Assembly: GCA_023614405.1 (NCBI GenBank)
Contig: CM042689.1
Location: 278,821,533-278,885,532, forward strand
DNA length: 64,000 nucleotides
Reading direction: 5' to 3'
Source: Avena insularis
Taxonomy: Eukaryota; Streptophyta; Magnoliopsida; Poales; Poaceae
The notes beneath the pieces are model-generated. The model did no database searches. It had not been told where the DNA came from and saw only the letters and a list, made by a program, of their open reading frames with translations. Below are positions 10,262 through 22,201 of this stretch, in pieces. Position numbers and translations under genes: made by a program. Position 1 is the stretch's first letter. The number at the start of each line of letters is the position of its first letter.

Positions 10262-13228
10262 TCATCTATTTACATTTGGCACAACCATATTAGCATCTCA
10301 ATCTATCTATATAGATATTGATGCCAAACATTCCGGTTTTGCCAAAGTCTTTCATTGAGATGAAATTCTTAACCTGTGTTAATAAAAAATACATCATTTC
10401 CAATCAACAATATGTCTTCCATATAATTTATTAGAAATATGTCTTAGCGCTCCCACTTAATTTCTTGCAAATGCAAGTATCTTCATCGTATCCAATGAAC
10501 TTAAACTCTTTTAACAGTTTCATCATGGAAGATTCCAACTCCGCGATGCTTACTTGAACCATTGAAGTTTGCATTCGCTTTTAGCATCCTTTGAATTAAC
10601 AAAACCCTTTGGACCGTGTCATGTACACGTCCTAGGTAACCATTCTATTAGAAGAACTTGTTTCTTTATTCAACTATCACATAACAAATTATATGTAGTA
10701 GTTGCTACATTAATCCGTCTAGACTAAAATATCATTATGAAAGATCAAATCTTGTCATAGTCAACTGCTTGAACATTGTCGTAAACTCTTTCCCGACATG
10801 TTGACTATTTCATAGATGTGAAACATCCATGTCTATTTCTTTATAGATCCAAACATGACTGTAAGGTCCTTCACCTTTCTAGAGGGTCTTTCAAGTTCAA
10901 AGCTTGATTTCTCCTGTATGAAACTATCACGGATTCTATGGCTTCAAGCCATTTGACGGAGTCAAGGCCCATCATCGCTTCGTTGCATATAGTCGGTTCA
11001 TCATTGTCAAACAATGATTTACTCTCAAATCTTAGTATTTGATTGTTTAGCTGACCTACTAGGTTCAATACGAACTTACACCTCCGTGACACTAACCTTT
11101 GAGGCACGTGAGCCATGAGCATTGTTGCTGCCTCCAGAACGCTTTCCGATGCTACGCAACTTTGCACATATAGCTAAGGTTCTTTTAACCTTATCAAAGT
11201 TCTATTGTCCTCCCACTTAACTTTTCACGGAAAAATTTCTTCTAAAATAAACTTTGACGTTCTAAGTGACAAACACTTTTGTCTTTGGTGTTATGGAGAA
11301 ATACCCAATGATTATTTGAAATAACCTACAAAGATATGTTCATCCGACTTTGGTTGCAAACATCTTTCTTATGCATAGCACACCAATGTTTAAGAAAGGA
11401 CAACTTGGGTTTTATCCCAAACCATAACTTTATATGGTGTCATTTCAACGGATCATGATGGAGCTCTTTTCAGTGAAAAAGCGGTAGTCTCTAAAGCTTT
11501 AATCTTTTAAATATAATGGCAGTTTTATAAATTACACCTTTGATCTTACCATGTCAAACAAGGTTTTATTACATATCTCAAACACTCCATACTCATATGG
11601 TGTTTCGAGAAACGCAAATCCATGGAACGATTCCTCAAATCTTAGGTGTTATGCTAAAAAAAATCTTCCTTTATGATCCTATCATACATTTGTTATTTTC
11701 TTGTTACATTGATTTTGCACTTCATCTTGAAAGTCTTCAAACTTTTCAAATGTTTCACACTTCATCCTTATTAAGTAAATATTCATATATTCACTCAAAT
11801 TTCCGGAGGAAGCATATGAAGTTGAAATCCATCGCTCTTGACTACACATAATGGGCTTCATACATCTATATGTACAACTTCCAATAAGCTAGTCATTCGT
11901 TCACTTTTGGCCTATGAACGGAGTTTTAATTATCTCTAGGAAAGTTTCACAAGTGTCATTTGATCAAAATCAAAAGACTCCAAAATTCCATCCACATGGA
12001 GTTTCTTCATGTTTTCTTTCCAATATAATTTAAAACGGCGATGTCACTTCCTAAGTGATCTTTCAATCAGTTGTCTTTCGACATTTTTAGCACTTGTTTT
12101 ATGGATGTGATTTATCCAACGATATTTGTAAATCATCCATCTTTTATGGATTACGACAATTATTTTGAACAACCCTTTTGTTCTCATAACACCTGATAAA
12201 ACAAATCTTGAAGGCAAGCTTTGATGTCAACGAGAAACACATCAACACTTTATTTGTTCTCGATGAATATCATCACATATTCTCTTGCTAGTTACATAGG
12301 CCATTGCAGTTCATGAATTGTGTTCTTTCGTATGACAATTCACACAAACAAATTCAGTATCCAATACTTAAGAACCACATTGTTTAACAAGCAAAGAATA
12401 TAGCTATAACATGTATATCTTCTATATACCTAAGCTAAACAATTCTATTCTTTTCTCTTTTGCCAAATATTTCTTTAGATTTCTCTTTCAGTATTTCTTT
12501 ATCCTTTCAAAAGAATCTATCAACATCAACAATGGTGCCATACTCATGACACATAGTCCAAAGCGTGTATAGTTAAATACCAATGTCTTTGGACTTGTAC
12601 TTTGAAGTAGATCACCATCATCAAATGCTTGGTGTTCTTTAAAATTCCATTCTTTAGTAAACTTTTAGTATAGTAAACATTTTATCTACACCAAATATTC
12701 ATCCTTATCATGGAGCTATTAATGATCAAGCTACTTTAGCTTATAACGGTGAATTGCAAGTATAATGTTGCTCTCCAAAACCTTTTGGAGGATGAGGACG
12801 ACCAACGTCTCCAACATTTTGCAAATTCTCATCAAATATGAGAACATAAACTTTGCCATATCATACTCTATCATGTTGTAACCAAAACATCGTTTTATAT
12901 ATCGCAATATCTTCCACGCATGATGGTTTCTGAAACAATTCTTTTAGCTCCCCGATAACCTTGATATTAAAACAATCTTTTGAATATCAAGAATCATGGA
13001 GACAAACATGATGCTTATATACTAACACTGGAATTGATATTGTTGATTTAATACCAATTATTAAACTTCACGGAGTAACCAGAACTTACTGAAAGTTTGC
13101 AATAGGACTTTTTAAACTTTAGATTAACACTTCAAAACAATATGATACCAGTTCGTAAAGTAACTAACCAGAATTCTATAGTTCTATTATCTCAATTATA
13201 ACTAAGCATAAGGTGGTAAACGGATGCC
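10262..13228 (-). pseudogene. Copia gag-pol relic, antisense
   Basis: The clearest block is at 11167-10871 on the minus strand. It ends in the typical start of copia reverse transcriptase, with KWLEAIES and a decayed NQxxNLxDP motif. Toward 10262 further RT pieces are readable with stops and shifts: a VDSKDANKKCKL-like block, an IYGLKQASRSWN-like block degraded to fragments, and a decayed DDILLIGND region. The RT domain is cut at 10262. Between about 11170 and 13228 the gag, protease and integrase region is too decayed to read, but its length and placement match the intact BARE-like element. The gag start near 13228 is placed by comparison with that element's leader. Confidence 0.72.
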
Positions 13229-14333
13229 AATGACTACAACAAGTATACAAATTCACTTTGATTTAATTTATGATAAATAGTGTTCAACTTTTAATCATAT
13301 TACTGTTGAACTCCCACTCAAAACAATATCTCTCACATTTTTTTAGTGATCACACGAACCAAATCCACTACACCAAGTCCGATCATGACGAGACATGATG
13401 TAGTTTCAAAGGCGAACAATCAACATGTTCATCATATCTACTATATGACTCATGCTTTACCTTTCAGTGATCCGTGTTCCGAGACCATGTCTGTACATGC
13501 TAGGCTCGTCAAGATTAAACCTTAGTTTCCGCATAAGAAAATCTGGCTTGCTCCCCTAGTATACACTCATAGAATCTAACACACCCGATCATCACGTGGT
13601 GCTTCGAAACTATTATAATGCCACCGTCGTGGTCTAAGCAATACAAGATGCATAAAAGGATTAACATCACATGCAATTCATAATATTTGATATGATATGG
13701 CCTTTCTTCTTGTGCTTCCGTTCTCCATCTTCAAGAACGAACATGATCTCCATCATCACCGGCGTGGCATCAAGGTCAATGGCACCACTCCATGGTTGTC
13801 GTCCACCAATATCAACTATTACAACTACTTTGAATAATAGACACGCAGGTCTTAAAAAAATTAAAAGACAACCATAAGGCTCCTGCCGGTTGCCGACTTA
13901 CATAAGGAACATTGCATACATCATATATAATCACAATCATGGCCATATCACATCACAGCACACCCCTGCAAAACAAAGTTAGACGCCTCTAATTTTGTTT
14001 GCATATTTTACGTGGTTTGGGGCTTTCAATAAGTATCGTTCTAACTTACGAACAAGAACCACAACGTTGATGCTTGAACTATCAAGTGCCCATTGTAAAT
14101 TGAATCTTTACTATCATGGGAGAGACAGACACCCGCAAAGCCACTTATGCAATACAAGTTGCATGTTGATCGTGTAGCAAGTCTCATGAACAATGTCATT
14201 TAGGTTAGCCCAGGCCTCTTCATCCCACCATACTGCAAGATGCAAAGTACATAAAAAGAAACTGATAATAAAAGCACCACCGCCCACAATGACCATTGTG
14301 TTCTACTCGTGCAATAGATCTATATATAGACAC
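13229..14333 (-). other. Untranslated leader of the antisense Angela element
   Basis: Shares the order of short blocks seen in the leader of the BARE-like element at 27684-28896, including the stretches around the gctaggctcgtcaag and atcatcacg motifs in reverse. No coding frame is supported. Confidence 0.65.
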
Positions 14334-14347
14334 GGCTCAGATACCAC
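14334..14347 (-). other. Primer binding site (minus strand)
   Basis: Reads TGGTATCTGAGCC on the minus strand next to the LTR end, one base off the standard initiator-Met site. Confidence 0.85.
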
Positions 14348-16212
14348 TGTAGGGGTTTGTAGCATAGAAAACAAAACTTTCTATCGCAAGAACACACACT
14401 TGCCAAGATCTATCTACTAGATTGTAGCAACGAGTCGATAGAGTACTAACCCTCGAAGATCCAACGAGTCGATGTAGTCGTTCACTTGCCGATCTCAAGA
14501 TCGCGTAGACGATCCTTCCAGCGTCGTGTTCCGGCAGCGCTCCCGCAGTCGGTCACACGTAAGATACTCGATGAAGACCTTCCTCTCTATTGTTCCAGCA
14601 GGAAGCGGAGGATGTAGTTCTCTCCTCGCGATTCCGGCAGCACGACGGCATGGTGTCGGAGTTAGAGGGGAAATCTCGTAGGGCTTCGCCTTAAGCCAGA
14701 GCGGGTTATGGTGGAGATTAGGGTTCCCCGGCGTCTAGGGTTTTGAAGCCGGAGAGGAGGAGGTGGGGCCGGCAACGGCTAGGGCGGCGGCGATCCAGCG
14801 ACGGCTAGGGCGGCGGTGCTGCGTCTAGCGGCGACGGCTTGGGGGGCTTGGGTTTGTTGTGGTCTTGGGGGGCACCCCTCCCATCTATTTATGAGAGGGA
14901 GGGGCAGCTAGGGGAGGGGAGTTTGAATCCTTCCCCAACTCCCTCTCCTACTAGGCGCGTGGTGGAGGGAGAGGAGGTTTTATCTCCTCCCTCCACCAGG
15001 AAACATTGTTCCAGTTTGACTTTTTGAACTTGCCTTTTGACTTTAAAATTAGGAGTTTAATTTATTTCTTTAAAATGCCTACACAAGTGACCTAGGACAT
15101 GATGCAATCATTCCACTTAGTCATGAAATATTCATGTACCCTTCCCCTTCCGGCCCGGTGAACCTTCTAGACCCTTCTAGATCATTCCGGTGAAAACACC
15201 AGAACTATTCCCGAACTCCGGAATTGGACTTTCCTTATATGAATCTTATTCTCCGGACCATTCCGGATCACTTCGTGATATCCCGGATCCCATCCGAGAC
15301 TCTGAACAACATTCGGTCTTCTTACTCACATTCCATATCTACTAAAAAACATCGAATCCTTAAGTGTGTCTCCCTATGATTCGTGAATTATACAGACATG
15401 ACCGAGACTCTTCTCCGATCAATAACCAATAGAGTAATCTGGAAATTCATATGGTTCCCACATATTTCTATGATTACTTTGCGATTGAATGAACCATTTA
15501 CATACGATACCAATTTTTCTTTGTCTCACGATATTTTACTTATCCGAGGTTTGATCGTCAGTGTCTCTGCATACCTAGTTCAACCTTGTTACCGGTAAGT
15601 ACTCTTTTCTCGTTCCCGTGATATGTGATATCTTGTGAGCCAGTCACATGCTTGCAAGCTAATTGGATGACATTCCACCGAGAGGGCCCAGACTATATCT
15701 ATCCGTTATATGGATGGACAAATCCCACTCTTGATCCATGTGCCTCAACACATACTTTCCGAACACTCAATGCCACCTTTATAACCAGACATTTATGAAG
15801 TGGTGTTTGATGTCATCAAAGCATCCATCCGGTGATGGTGATTAACATGATCTCATGGTCGAAGGATTTAGGTTACTATGTATTGAAAGTTTATAGCAAG
15901 TGAACTATTTTAAATGACTTGATCTTATGCTACGCTTATCTATAGGAGTATGTCCATCATACCATTCTCCTAATGATATGATCTTGTTGTTAATAACATC
16001 TCAATGTTCATGGTTAGGAAACCATGATCATATATTAACCAACAAGCTAGTTTAACAAGATGCTTTACTAGGGACTCTTTTATATTTACAAATCACACAA
16101 GTATTAATGTTTCCGGTCAATACAATTATAGCATGGTATGTAAACATTTATCATAAGCATGAAGATATGATAATAACCACTTTATTATTGCGTCTTGGGC
16201 ATATCTCCAACA
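14348..16212 (-). repeat. 5' LTR of the antisense Angela-type element, 1865 bp
   Basis: On the minus strand it begins TGTTGGAGATATGCCC and ends CTACAAACCCCTACA. It aligns along most of its length with the LTRs at 47465, 52308 and 61058, and contains the same TATA region and GC-rich leader. Confidence 0.93.
14885..14893 (-). promoter_or_regulatory. Likely LTR TATA box
   Basis: CATAAATAG on the minus strand within a CT-rich stretch. The same motif sits at the same place in the other Angela-type LTRs. Confidence 0.6.
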
Positions 16213-17113
16213 GTCAGATCCGACCGGGCCCAGCAGGCCCGTAAAGCCCAACAGGGGCACACTAGTCCAAGAGGGTCTGGCCAGGCCCAAATGGGCCCAT
16301 AAAACCCGCACTTGTGCTGCAACAAGCCAAACATGGTCGCCGCCGGTCCCTGCCCGAGGTGCCTTCGCCAAAACATACAAAACAAGCCGACGTTAGGGCA
16401 TATCGACCCGCCTAGCCCCATATGGGTCCCTAAGGGCCTGATCTGGGCTGGCAGGGCCTGCAGGTCGTCCCTCCGCCTCCTTCCGCCAACGGTGGCGTGT
16501 TACCCCGCCGCCAGAGTCGCCCCGCCGCGCAGGATCCTCCCCGCCGAAGCTAGGACAGTCGCCGCCCAAGGAGCACCGCTGCCGGAGGAATCAGGTCCCC
16601 GACCCCGCCTCCGAGCTATGGGAACCCCCCCTCCCCGCCGGTTCCACACGGGCTAGGCCCGGCAGATCCCACGGACGGAGGCGACGGGAGTTGAGGAGGG
16701 GAGGGGTTTTCGGCCGGGGGAGGGGGGCGGTGTCCCCCATCGCCCGTTGGTGGTTGGGGGGTGGGGGGGCAAGAGGGGTGGACGGGTGCAAGTGGCTTTT
16801 TCCTCCGTTCTAGGTCACACGATTGGATACTCACTTTCACTTCCACGTTAAAACATGCCACAAGTATCTTTTGCACTTGGGTTATCATATACTCTCTATG
16901 ATTAAATTGACTTTTTTTAACACTGTTTAATATAATTAAATAAAAGTTTCCCCTGAGATTTATAAAAGTAAGAAACATACGAGTTCACGAGCCCACGCCA
17001 ATGGTGGGCACATATACCAGGCTCAAGGCAGGTTACCCTGGCAAATGAAACTTCTCTCCGGCCCAGCACGAGTGCGGTTTCTTCTAACCACCTTGATAGG
17101 AGTACATGGCAAA
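16213..17113. other. Unassigned GC-rich then AT-rich segment
   Basis: About 16213-16800 is GC-rich with runs of G on the plus strand; the rest is AT-rich. No protein domain or repeat family is recognisable. The long frames here are composition artefacts. The first bases (gtcag) are the presumed target duplication of the Angela element. The segment may be remaining Harbinger flank or an older repeat. Confidence 0.5.
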
Positions 17114-17440
17114 TACTCTCTCCCTTTTAAAATATAAAATGTTTTAGGTTTGTGAAAAAAAAATCTAGACTTTTCTAATGTGTAGATTTACCCCAAGTTA
17201 AATGAACCTACATACTAAAACAAAACTAAATACGTTTGTTTCACAAAGCTAAAATATTTTATACTCCCTCCGTTTGGAAATATAAGATGTTTTAGGTTTG
17301 TGAATGAGATGTATCTAGACCCCTTTTAGTGTCTAGATTCATTTAAACCTACACACTAAAATATATCTAATACATCTCTTTTACAAATCTAAAACATTTT
17401 ATATTTCTAAATGGAAGAGTATTTTGAAACGGAGGGAGTA
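17114..17440. mobile_element. Stowaway-type MITE interrupted by a second MITE
   Basis: Begins TACTCTCTCCCTTTTAAAAT and ends ACGGAGGGAGTA, the terminal inverted repeats of Stowaway (Tc1/mariner-derived) MITEs. The inner copy at 17262-17421 splits its right arm. With the guest removed it is about 165 bp. Confidence 0.85.
17262..17421. mobile_element. Stowaway-type MITE nested in another Stowaway
   Basis: Begins TACTCCCTCCGTTTGG and ends in the complementary CTAAATGGAAGAGTA, with TA at both borders. The interior is AT-rich with the reverse-complementary arms expected of a hairpin-forming MITE. Confidence 0.88.
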
Positions 17441-17442
17441 TA

Positions 17443-17781
17443 ACACACGTTTTCTTGCACGTCGCTCACACGTTCCGGTGACCAGGCCGACAATCACAGC
17501 TCATGGCACAATGATATGCATGCGTACATACCTACATGGTGTGGAGACATCTTATTGCAGCTGCCTCTCGTGCCAGTGTCTGACGGATCGATGTTTTTTT
17601 CTTACAGCAGATCCGTACTACCGTGCCATGGATTTGCAATAAGATTTCGGTAAAATGCGGCATGTAAAACGCGTTTACAATTCGTGGAAAACATGTTTTA
17701 CGGTTTTGTTTAGACTCGCACGGAACAGATACGTGTGGGACAGTAAAACATTTTCACATTTCATCGAATTGCACAAACATA
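17443..17781. other. Unassigned sequence between MITEs
   Basis: No coding frame or known repeat recognised. Short related blocks (gtaaaatgcgg, gtaaaacgcg, gtaaaacatt) recur around 17650-17760. Confidence 0.4.
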
Positions 17782-17950
17782 TACTCTCTCCGTTTTAAAA
17801 TACAAGATGTTTTAGGTTTGTGAAGAAAATAGATCTAAAGTTGTTTTAGTGTGTAGATTCACCCTAAACATGAGTAAACCTATATACTAAAAGTAGTCTA
17901 GATATATTTATTTCACAAAGCTAAAACATCTTATATTTTGAAAAGGGGTA
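17782..17950. mobile_element. Stowaway-type MITE
   Basis: Starts TACTCTCTCCGTTTTAAAAT and ends TTATATTTTGAAAAGGGGTA. Internal arms are complementary (ATGTTTTAGGTTTGTGAA against TTTCACAAAGCTAAAACAT). Confidence 0.85.
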
Positions 17951-18269
17951 GTTCATATGACATCAACATAGCTCAAATTTATGGATGTTTAAATATCACA
18001 CAACACATTAATAATTCAAATTACAATAATTGTTCAAATAAAATTACAACCGTTGTTCAAATCAAATGAATGAATGGTTAGAAAATTATGTTTACCTCAC
18101 ATGAATGAATAGAAAAATAAATGAATGAAGAGGGCGAGATCATCATCATCCATGCAGCTGCCAATGGTGCTCAATGAGATCATATTGAAGTGTGGTATGC
18201 GTGGAGGATTTTTCTACCTCCCGATACGTCTCAAGAAAACATGAATGCGATCGGGATTCATCTGTGGTC
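17951..18269. other. AT-rich 3' flank of the Harbinger relic
   Basis: Contains repeated aatgaatga-type motifs and no recognised domain. It lies downstream of the antisense transposase stop and probably belongs to the same element. No matching left terminal repeat was found. Confidence 0.4.
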
Positions 18270-18845
18270 TCACTCGAAGAAGAATTCCAAATTCAAGTCG
18301 TTCTCATCCTCGATGATCATGTCATGGAGAATCACACAAGTCATGATGTTTAGAGATATCTTGTCCCCAAAACGAGAACGACTTAGGATAATAGCAAACC
18401 ACACTTGCAACACCCCAAAAGCTCTCTCGATGTCCTTGCGGCATGCCTCTTGAGCTGTGGTAAAAACATATTATTTCCTTGTTTTTGGCTCAAAAATGGT
18501 CTTCATAAATATTAACCATGAAGGATATATGTCGTTGGCAAGATAGTAGTCAATTGTGTAGTCATTGCCATTGAATTTGTAGTTGCAAGACGAAGCATCT
18601 CCACTATCAGGCTAGCAAAAAGATAGGAACCGTGCAAGACATTGATGTCATCGAGTGATCCCGACAAACCAAAAAAATACCAAATTCACAAGTCCTCCGA
18701 CGTCAGAGCCTCAAGCACAATGGTTAGATCACGTCTTTTACCGCAATATTTACCATGGCATGCCTTTGGGAAATTCTTTCACCTCCAATGCATAAAATCA
18801 ATATTATCTAGCATGCCCAACCCACACTCTTTTCATTAACAGTGA
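18270..18845 (-). pseudogene. PIF/Harbinger transposase (DDE domain), broken
   Basis: Reading the minus strand from 18845 to the stop at 18270-18272 gives the nuclease domain of a PIF/Harbinger transposase (DDE_Tnp_4 family). In order: a DNIDFMHW block with the first Asp, a KYCGKRRDLTIVLEA block, a DDINVL block with the second Asp, a YYLANDIYPSW block, a KDIERAFGVLQ block with the catalytic Glu, and a CVILHDMIIEDE block. All three catalytic positions survive. There are in-frame stops after HWR, after SEDL and after KTRK, and a frameshift near 18600. An intact family member would cut and paste DNA at TTA or TAA sites with a Myb-like partner protein. No partner gene is seen here. Confidence 0.88.
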
Positions 18846-19423
18846 ACTCAAAATCTACCAAAGATAGTCGCGAAATTGAACAAATACCTCATCCATGGAC
18901 GATGCGACCACGGTGACATGCGAGGTCGATTTGGAGCATTCCCCCTTGGGGATTGCAAAGAGGTGGCATCTGGTGCTCTGGCGCGGCTGAATCAAGTCGC
19001 CCGACCTCACTATCGCGTCCATGGTCCCTGAAACCTCGGTGACCCATTCCAGCAAATGGGACCTGGTCAAATCGCGAGATATAACCTCCCAATTGTATAG
19101 AATGGAAGCAGCGGACGATAGAGTACTTGGTTGCAGCGACACGTGGCAAGTGGTAAGAGGCACTGACGACAGCGAAGGCGGAAGTGCGCGAAGGGGGGAT
19201 TTTAGCGCACTAAAGGCTTCCACGGAGAAATGGGGACAAGAACGGTTTGGTCACGAGATGAGCACGTAGCGGTGGGGGAGGAGATTTTCGGTGCATGGTA
19301 CAAAGTTTTAAGGGCCGTGCGTTTTTATGGGATCTGATCGGGTCAATTTTTCGCACCAAGACCGAAAAAATCAACTATTATACGGGTTTCGTGTTTTTTC
19401 AGGATCTGCTAGAAATGCTCTTA
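18846..19423 (-). mobile_element. 5' part and right terminus of the Harbinger relic
   Basis: The right end reads GATCTGCTAGAAATGCTC (to 19420) followed by TTA (19421-19423). This fits a Harbinger terminal repeat with its 3-bp target duplication. A minus-strand frame of about 120 codons (19223-18855) lies ahead of the nuclease domain, but I do not recognise its product; it may be the N-terminal exon or a chance frame. The left terminus was not found. Confidence 0.55.
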
Positions 19424-19503
19424 GGCCTAGTATAGATTCGATCATCTAGCCAGGTTACGCCAAGGTGGTCGGTGCATAGGTTACTTCTTTTGTGATTTGT
19501 GAG

Positions 19504-19658
19504 TTTTAGACATATAGTTTGAGATGTACACGATATGGTATAGTATACCAACCGTGTATGGACACCTCTATGTACACCGCCACGGCAAGGGCTTTTCCTG
19601 CCAATATAACACACATTCAAGCCCTAGGTATCGGGTATCATTCCCACAAACATCGACA
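19504..19658 (+). repeat. 5' LTR remnant of the deleted copia relic
   Basis: Aligns with 21192-21337 over most of its length with many substitutions. It ends at ...CATCGACA and is followed by AGGTATCAAAGC (19659-19670), a decayed primer binding site. The 5' boundary is approximate. Confidence 0.7.
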
Positions 19659-19864
19659 AGGTATCAAAGCTGGGGGTTTTCACATTTTCTAGCTCTTGAC
19701 CAAACCCAAAACCATAGATTGATTGATTGATCTGAGAAGGATAGAAGAACAACTGCTGATCAAGATTTGCGACCTGCCCTCTAGTTTTGATCGGTGGTGA
19801 AGAAAAGAAGAGAAGAATAAAAACCGTTGATCAACATCAGTGATTTGCCCTCCGGTTCCGATCA

Positions 19865-21197
19865 GTGGTGAAGAAGAAATCAACCATCCCTCCCTTTTTG
19901 ATGGTTGTCCTCTTCAACATCGACGTCCTTGGCGGCTTCCCCGGGCTTTCCTCGGGGCACCCGCCACGAAAAAGCTTACGCGGTCAAATTTCCTTCTTTG
20001 GAAGATGCAAGGTATGCCCGCCTTCATGGTGCGCTTGTTATGGGGTTGCTTGACGGCACCAACTCCACATTGCCCAAAACATTCCAGGAAGAAGATGACA
20101 CCTTCTCCCTCCTAGTTCCAACAATAAATTGATCAACTCCAAGTGGGTCTATCACATCAAGAAATGGACAGATGGTACTATTGATAGATACAAAGCACAA
20201 CTTCTTGTAAAGTATTCAAGAAAAGGTATGGGCTTGACTATGAAGTTACCTTTAGTCATGTTGTCAAAATAGCTAGTATTCTTCTTGTATTAGCTATCTT
20301 AGAGTCAAAAGGATGAAGTTTACGACAACTAGACATAAAGAACGCATTTTTTATATGATGTTATGGAAGAGAAAGTGTATATAAAACAACCTTTTGGTTT
20401 TGAAGATTCATGCTTTTTTGAATCATATTTTTAAATTGGATAGATGCCTTTATGGATTAAAACAAGTCCCTCAAGCATGGTACTCTCGTCTTATTTTGAA
20501 GTTAACTGAGCTTGGTTTTCAATCCTCCAAAATAGACACGTCATTATTTTTAGAAACATCTTTTTTGTTAATTTTTCTCATATATGTGGATGATATCATT
20601 ATTACTAGCTCTTCAGATCAAGCTATCACAGTTCTATTTTGCCAGTTGAAGTGCACGTTTTTCTATCAAGGATCTTGGTGATTTGCATTATTTCTTGGGT
20701 ATTGAGCTTAAAATAACTAATGGCAATACTGTGTTGACTCAAGACAAATATATTTGCACGAGTACATATGACATGTTGCACGCCTACACCTATGCCCTTT
20801 TAGATGCCAAATGGACAGACTGTGTTGATGATAGACGACTCACTAGAGGTGTTGCTATATTTGTGTCCTAACTTGATATCACATACTATAGAAGCTGAAT
20901 ATAAATCTATTGATAATGCTAATAACGAGTTGATTTGGGTTGAAACTTGATTTGAGAACTTGGTGTTTCACTTCAAGAACGTCCATGCTTCATGTCTTCT
21001 ATGCCAGGAGTAAGCATACTGAGATTAAATGTCACTTTGTTCAGAAACGAGTTGCCAGTAAACCGTTGGATATAATATTCATCTCAAATAAAGATCAAGT
21101 AGCTGATGATTTTTTCAAAACTTTATGTGTAGATCTTTATGATGATTTTAAGTGTAATCTTAATCTTGCTATGATTAATATTGAGGAATGTTGTTAA
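19865..21197 (+). pseudogene. Fused gag start and RT/RNase H of the deleted copia
   Basis: Near 19960-20010 a KLTRSNFLLWKMQ block typical of the copia gag N-terminus is followed, after a frameshift, by an LDGTNSTLPKTF block. From about 20121 the sequence jumps to reverse transcriptase: an [20 protein letters not shown] block, an LRQLDIKNAFF block, a CLYGLKQVPQAWYSRL block and the catalytic YVDD near 20585. After a frameshift near 20670 come a DLGDLHYFLGIE block and then RNase H fragments (CVDDRRLTRG, IEAEYKSIDNAN, KHTEIKCHF). Many stops are present. The gag-to-RT junction shows a large internal deletion. Confidence 0.82.
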
Positions 21198-21337
21198 ACA
21201 TGTAATATGAGTCGTACTCGGTGTTGTGTGATATAGTATACCAACCGTGCACGGACTCCTCTATGTAGGGGCTCTTCCTGCCAATATAACACACAACCAA
21301 GCGTAGGTATCGGGCATGGTTTCAACAAAAGTCGATG
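21192..21337 (+). repeat. 3' LTR remnant of the deleted copia relic
   Basis: Starts TGTTAAACATGTAATATG directly after the RNase H end and aligns with the 5' remnant. It is followed by TATGGTATCACAGAGG, which again resembles a primer binding site (see findings). Confidence 0.7.
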
Positions 21338-22193
21338 TATGGTATCACAGAGGCGCTTAAATTTGGGTGGCATCTTCGCATATATTCAAAAGACAAATAT
21401 ACAATGCCCAGGGTAAACGATGCATTCAATCGGGACAACCGCATGGACGCATTGTTGTTGTTGTGTATTATGGTTGTATCATCCTCTAGTACAGTAGTAC
21501 TTGCATGTCAGGTGACGCAGCCGTGCCTAGGGTGCAGCGCATGCAATGCAATATGGTCCATGAAAACATACTACACACATTCAACAGACATGCATGGAGC
21601 TTCAACTTCTCTTTTCTGCACAATTCGATAAGGCCGCAGGCTACATGGTGTAATTAAAAGCCAATAATATCGTGCGGGGTCGCCGTGTCCTGGTCCTGGG
21701 GCCTAAAGATCGATAGATGGGCGCCAGAAAGACAGACCGCACGACGTCACGGCACCGACTCGAGAGTGAGCCTGTAGCTGCACCTAGCTCTAGCTAGCAT
21801 GATCGGACGGACGACAAAAGCATGCCGGCCGGCCATGCATGTGATGTTGGATCTTCGATCGGCCACGACAAATCGCCCGCTGCTTTTCTCCTCGCGAGGT
21901 CACGCCTCGCCCGGACCACGTCGTGCATGTCCATGCATGCACGGCCCGTGTGGGTTTGGTCCCGGCCCGACGTTGCCTGCCATGTCTCAGCAGTGTGCCG
22001 ACCGCGTTCTTGATGAACTCTACCCACCTCACCTCCGACGTTTTGTCCTTTGAACTGACGTCCAGATCATCAAGTTTCCGTACTAATGACACTGATATCA
22101 ACCGACCGGCCAAAGTACACTGCAGCCAGGGAAGACAATTCTTTTTTTCAGAATTACAGGAGGGTCACTCAGTTTTTTTAGAGGAGGGTCACT
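21338..22193. other. Low-copy-looking segment, no gene recognised
   Basis: Mixed composition with CG-containing palindrome-like words (ccggccggccatgcatg, cgacgtcacgg). No domain-bearing frame is visible; overlapping frames on both strands around 21790-22216 have no recognisable content. A direct repeat of GAGGAGGGTCACTCAGTT, slightly altered, lies at about 22156-22175 and 22181-22198. Confidence 0.4.
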
Positions 22194-22201
22194 CAGTTAG
22201 G

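Larger units (their letters stand above)
10262..16212 (-). mobile_element. Angela/BARE-type copia, antisense, truncated by the gypsy insertion
   Basis: On the minus strand this reads: 5' LTR (16212 to 14348), primer site, leader, degenerate gag-pol, then it stops at 10262 where the gypsy element begins. The rest of pol and the 3' LTR should lie left of the window. The sequence gtcag at 16213-16217 is the presumed target duplication. The coding part is far more decayed than the other copia elements here, making this one of the older layers. Confidence 0.88.
19504..21337 (+). mobile_element. Deleted Ty1/copia relic with both LTR remnants
   Basis: Two copies of a ~150-bp sequence sharing TATAGTATACCAACCGTG and CCTGCCAATATAACACAC flank a short internal region. 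That region joins the start of gag directly to reverse transcriptase. The element is under 2 kb, so most of gag, protease and integrase has been lost. It differs from the BARE/Angela group and resembles Hopscotch-type copia in its RT wording. Confidence 0.8.

Noticed and set aside
13671..14420. Plus-strand frames of 60-75 codons
   Set aside because: They lie in the antisense leader and LTR end of a copia element and show no domain.
16312..16978. Frames of 114 and 120 codons in the GC-rich segment as genes
   Set aside because: Compositional (Pro, Arg, Ala), open on both strands, no domain or splice context.
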